Source of the DNA: Dillenia suffruticosa
Taxonomy: Eukaryota > Streptophyta > Magnoliopsida > Dilleniales > Dilleniaceae
Length of the DNA stretch: 64,000 nucleotides
Direction of reading: 5' to 3'
Assembly (NCBI GenBank): GCA_033439265.1
Contig: JAVTVX010000011.1
Coordinates: forward strand, 9,858,590 to 9,922,589
Made by a program: the position numbers and the translations under genes. Positions 59,991-64,000 of the stretch are shown piece after piece. The notes beneath the pieces were generated by a model. That model was not told the origin of the DNA, searched no databases, and worked only from the letters and a program-made list of their open reading frames with translations. Within the stretch, counting starts at the first letter, position 1. Each line of letters opens with the position of its first letter.

Positions 59991-61012
59991 TTTCCTGAAA
60001 TGAAGGGAGATCCTTGTAAAAAATCTCTTGTTAAAAAATCTGGTAAAGAATTTTGAGATCTTTTGATAAATTCAATGTCAAAATCAAAAATTGAAAGAAT
60101 AACTTGCCATTTTACAAAGATTTGTATTGAAACACTATTTTTAATATCTTTTTGTAAAATTTCTTTTACTGATTTGCAATCAATGCGCAATAAAAACTTT
60201 TTGTTAAAAAGATTATCTTGAAATTTTGTAATACATTTAACAATTGATAAAATCTCTTTTTTGATTGTAGAATAATTTTGTTGAAAGTCAATCCATATCC
60301 CTGATTGAAATCTAACCAATTGTTCTGGGTTATTGGGTCCTAATTTTTGTTTAAGAATATCTCTATATTCTGTTTCAGAGGCATTTGTTTCAACTATCAT
60401 AAAAGCTAAAGGGCTTGGTATGCCTAAACATAGAAGACTTTTAACCTTTTGTTTTAATTCTTTGACTAATCTGGTATGTTTATCTGTCCATGGTTTAGGA
60501 TTTTTAGTTAACCTTTGGTAAAGTATAGCACAATATTCTCTAAGTTTTGGGAAATAATCACTAACATAATTTAAATATCCTAAAAATCTTTGCAGTTGGT
60601 TTTTATCTTTAATTTTATCAGGAAATTTGTCTACAAATTCTGTTGTTTTATTTATTGACGTTATTGTGGATCTATAAATCTCATATCCTAAAAACCTAAT
60701 TTTTGTTTGGAATAATTTTATTTTTGGTGCAGATACTACTAAACCATTGTTTTTGACGATATTCAAGAATATATTTAAATGTTTAAAATATTGGTCAATA
60801 CTTTGTGAAAATATTAAAATATCATCTATATATACAATAATAAATTTATAATATAGATTAAAACCATCATTAATAATGTGTTGAAATTCAGATGGTATAT
60901 TCTTGAGCCCAATGGGCATTACATTCCATTCGTAATGTCCGAATAGTACTGTAAAAACTGTTTTGTATCTGTCTTTCTTATTAATTTGTATTTGATAATA
61001 TCCTGATTTCAT
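59981..61012 (-). pseudogene. Viral reverse transcriptase and RNase H, copy 3
   Basis: A 343-codon frame covering RT from the MKSGYYQI segment through the catalytic YIDD (residues 61-64), the connection region (RFLGYLNYVSDYFPKLREYC) and RNase H. RNase H residues visible are Asn210 in VETNAS, where the family has a catalytic Asp, plus Glu253, Asp278 and Asp325 in place. RT N-terminal residues lie upstream at 61094-61276, separated by stops. RT copies the pregenomic RNA; RNase H removes it. Because the first RNase H Asp is Asn and the N-terminus is detached, this copy is not functional. Confidence 0.9.
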
Positions 61013-61093
61013 ATCAAATTTTAAAAAGATTGTTGCTACATATAATCTTCCTGTAAGATCATTTTTTTTTGGAATTAGATATCTAATCCATTG

Positions 61094-61276
61094 TTAAACC
61101 TTATTTAATGGTTTGTATTTGATGACTAATCGTGGTATGCCCCTTTCCTTTTCTATAGCATTCATGACATAGAAAGCTGCGTAACTCCGTGGTGATTTTG
61201 ATGATCTAATTAGTTTTTTATCTAATACAAATTGTACTTCTTTTTTTTTACAGATTTCTAAATATTCTTGATTCAT
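61094..61276 (-). pseudogene. Viral RT N-terminus, copy 3
   Basis: A 60-codon frame reading MNQEYLEICKKKEVQFVLDK then SPRSYAAFYVMNAIEKERG, the start of the RT domain (the family has S...SP....F.V....E...G..R.V..YK.LN). It is followed by stops before the main RT frame at 61012. Confidence 0.8.
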
Positions 61277-61330
61277 TTGTATGGGTCTAGCTATGGTTGG
61301 AATATTTTTCTCATTAAAATCTTTTTCATA

Positions 61331-61930
61331 TTATAAAGTTATAATATGTTTATTACATTCCCAAAATGCATTGGGTAACTCAGAACATTCTTCTTGTTTA
61401 AATTTATTTTCTAATTGTTCTATTTGTTGTTTGAGATTTTTCTTTTGTAATTGTTCTTCGATCCTTTGATATTTTAATTCTTCTTTCAGATAATTAATTT
61501 GATTTGTCACTTTTGTAATAGTATCAATTTTGTAAAATATTGAATTAGTTTTTATTAATTGAATTTCCTTTTGTCTTATTTGATTTGAGAATTTAAATAT
61601 GATTTCTTTTCCTAACATATTAATATGTATGCCTTGTGAATCTACTTGTAAAGGATAAATTTGTGTAATAAATTGTATTCTTAATATCATTTCATTAACT
61701 ATATTTTCAACAATCATAAATATATTTTGAAAACAATAATTTTGATTACAAATATAAATATTGTTTAGTTTGTATTCTACATTTAGTGCTGTGGAATTTG
61801 TTAACAACAATTTTTCTTTGTTCTAGTACAATATTTTATCGGTGTTAGTTCTGATTTTATATAGTTTAATTCTGTTCTTGAATCTACAAAAACATTTGTG
61901 GTTAAACTAAACTTGTCTCCTATTTTTAAT
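61331..61930 (-). pseudogene. Viral protease region, copy 3
   Basis: The protease active site at 61876-61884 encodes D-S-R; the Gly of D-S-G is Arg here, while copies 1 and 2 keep Gly. A frame change follows and the 159-codon frame 61331-61810 carries the post-protease segment (LNVEYKLNNIYICNQNYCFQ, then LKEELKYQRIEEQLQKKNLK, coiled-coil-like). Confidence 0.8.
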
Positions 61931-62460
61931 GTAACTTGTATATACCATCTTTTGAAAAGAATTTTATCTATAGTTTGTAAATATTTCTCATTATTTATTA
62001 GGTTATTGATTTGTTCTGTTGATTCTTCTAGTGGTATTGTTGATATTTTTAGAATAAATTCTTGTTTTATTTTTAATATTTCTATTTCATCTTGTAATTG
62101 TCTTACTTGAAGTTTTAATTCTTTAATTTCTTTAATTTTATCGGTTGTGATTTATTGTATAATATTTTCTATAGGATGTTTTTCAAATATTTTGTTTAAA
62201 TTTTAAGGTTCGATTGTTTTTATTTTTGTTTTCTTATCATCTAGAATTAAATCTTTTAACTTGTTTAACAGTTGATTTCATGTTTCTATGTCTTCTATTT
62301 TTATTAAGGTGTTAAATAATTCTTCTTTCTTTTGTTTCGTCAAAACACTTATATGTTTAAAACATAAAGGGGCTAATGGTTCTTCAGATTGACTATCTTC
62401 TTTAGTATTTTCTTTAGAACTAGATTCATTATTTGTAATATATTTTTCAGACTCACTTGT
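61931..62460 (-). pseudogene. Viral coiled coil and capsid tail, copy 3
   Basis: The minus strand is homologous to 53055-53580 of copy 2, with a 6-bp deletion near 62134 and scattered substitutions. The zinc knuckle lies further upstream and is cut off by the LTR insertion at 62461. Confidence 0.75.
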
Positions 62461-64000
62461 TGTAACACTGACACCTCAGTGTATTCTTATTTGCAATCTT
62501 TTCCCATTCTATGTATGATATTACTTATGTTCAATATAGAAATTTCACTAAAAAATTTTTCTGATAAAACCGTCCCAAAATAAATTTCGGCTAAAATCAT
62601 CGGAAATTAAAAACTTCCAAATGACAACTGAAGGTCAAATAATGATCAGAGTGGCCTTAAAAGTGTATGAAAATCTCAAATATTGATAAATATCACTTTA
62701 TAAAGCTAAATCATGGATTTTTGGAAAATTTCCCGAAAAGCCCTAATCAGACGGTAATAAGCACCGGCAAAACTAACTGACCATATTATGATGCAAAATG
62801 CACTTAGTTAGACTTAATATGGGGTAAGGGGCCTAGTGTGTAATTATGAAAAATTTGGGGTCAAAATAGAAATTTTAAAGTTGGACCAATGAGGGCTTTA
62901 AGGTCTTGAGGTGGGGCCCACATATTAAATATGGTTGTGAGTTGTAGAGAGTAAAAGAGAAAATGGTGGATCCCACACATATAAAAAAATGTAATTTTAA
63001 AAATAAGAAAGCTATTAATTAATTAAGTAAAGGAGTGGGAGAGGAAGAGAGAGAGAGAGGAAACGTAAGAGAGGGAGAGAGAGAGAGGAAGAGAGAGAAT
63101 AAGTGACTATTCTAGAGTTTATTAGTGAAATCCAAGGGTTTAGATCAACTTTGAAACATTTGGATGGTTGAGATTGAATTTAATAAAGTGAATTAAGCTT
63201 AAAGGAAAAGATAACACAACCCTAGCCTTCTCATTTTGCCAAAAATCGTGAGGAACAAAAGGAAGAACAAAGAAGGCTTTTTCTTTTCCTTTCGCCAAAA
63301 ACCGTGAGCTACTCCTTGAAGGGAGACTTGATCCCTTCAACCAATCTTCAATATTTTTACATAGATCTTCTCATTTCAAGCCCTAGTTCAACATATCCAA
63401 AAATTAGAAAAAGAGAAGAAGGTTTGCCTGGTGATTCAAGGTTGGAAACCTAGAGGTACAAGTGAAGAGAACTATGGGTTCTTCAAATTTTTTTCAACAA
63501 CTTTAGGTAAGAAAGCTTCCTCTTGTTCCCTAATGTAACATACATCAATTTGGAGCCAAAGGGAAATCTCTAACTTGGTGACTCTTTGTTGACCAAAAAT
63601 TAGGATTAGAGAGGGAAGGAGATCTTTGGAGGAGAGAACTTGTTTGAGGCTTGAGACATCAAATCCTGAGGTATAAAAAAAAATTCTGCACCTTGTTTGG
63701 ACTTGAGAACATTTCTTTTGGTGTGTTAATGTGTTGATTTTAGTTTAGTTAGAAAAAAAATAAATCAAGTAAAAGAATGCTATAATGTGTGCAGAAAATT
63801 TCAACATGTGAAATGTTTGATGTAAATCTTGAATGATCACATAATGGGGTGAGAAACCGTAAGGGAACAAGTGCAGAAAAATTCAGAACTTTGGCTATGA
63901 AATTGGATGGGTTTTAATGTGATTTTGAGTGTTAAAATGTGGATTTAATGTACTTGTGTGTGTGCTGGATTTTGGCATTGAAGTATGATATGTATATATG
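62461..64000 (+). mobile_element. LTR of the 3.5-kb family, right end outside window
   Basis: It starts TGTAACACTGACACCTCAG and follows the solo LTR at 5401-8900 in order, for example ttaggt(a/g)agaaagcttcctc near 63504-63523 here and about 6520-6540 there. It is inserted in viral copy 3; the 5-bp left flank is CTTGT (62456-62460). Purine-rich gagagagag runs occur at 63046-63100. Its end, and whether it is solo or part of a full element, are beyond the window. No gene seen. Confidence 0.85.

Larger units (their letters stand above)
57746..62460 (-). mobile_element. Endogenous caulimovirid copy 3
   Basis: The most complete copy, minus strand. From the right it has the tail of the capsid ORF (62460 to about 62230), coiled coil, protease, RT, RNase H, downstream ORF, and promoter/leader (58010-57746). 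It preserves the sequence TATATACCATCTTTTG near 61938-61953, which is the uninterrupted version of the gypsy target site in copy 1. It is cut on the right by the LTR at 62461. All coding parts are defective. Confidence 0.9.

Noticed and set aside
1..64000. CRISPR array, bacterial operons, rRNA or tRNA genes
   Set aside because: The regular repeats here are transposon tandem arrays without unique spacers; no rRNA or tRNA signature was seen, and the genes are plant-type.

Overview
The window looks like nuclear DNA from a flowering plant, probably a eudicot. It is very AT-rich, has no operons, is packed with plant-type retrotransposons, CACTA transposons and an endogenous pararetrovirus, and carries one intact plant UDP-glycosyltransferase gene of the UGT75 type. 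I found no rRNA, tRNA or CRISPR array. Almost every other open frame is spurious or a decayed transposon gene.

Layout, left to right. Positions 1-3585 are most of a ~3.5-kb LTR (minus orientation, left end outside the window). A related complete solo LTR follows at 5401-8900 (target duplication AAAGC), inserted in degenerate ~140-bp tandem repeats. About 9.35-16.3 kb is a decayed CACTA element with subterminal repeat arrays, GC-rich islands and TNP2-type transposase remnants. A full-length but broken Ty1/copia element occupies 17702-22940 (duplication CTTAG). A non-autonomous CACTA element lies at 23816-26371. A solo LTR of a second family is at 26450-29018, with a sibling in opposite orientation at 34378-36966. 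The sibling interrupts a long inverted-repeat element (about 32.9-37.4 kb). Remnants of a plant PF03004-type transposase lie at about 31.4-32.15 kb.

The only convincing host gene is the single-exon glycosyltransferase at 39321-40718, with a TATA box 5' of it and a 541-bp tandem duplication further upstream.

From 41.76 kb to 62.46 kb the window is a rearranged endogenous caulimovirid locus: three defective copies in alternating orientation (minus, plus, minus). These are interrupted by (i) an internally deleted Ty3/gypsy element at 43196-51950 (duplication TATAC), (ii) a truncated Ty1/copia element at 53720-56871, and (iii) an LTR starting at 62461 that runs off the window. The third viral copy preserves the pre-insertion sequence of the gypsy site, so the order of events can be read directly. 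Copies 1 and 2 form a head-to-head inverted repeat with 273-bp arms about 98.5% identical by hand alignment, a candidate natural hairpin RNA source.

All viral and transposon coding regions seen here carry stops, frameshifts, deletions or lost catalytic residues. Where an ancestral codon can be guessed, most changes fit C-to-T or G-to-A transitions, as expected of old methylated repeats.
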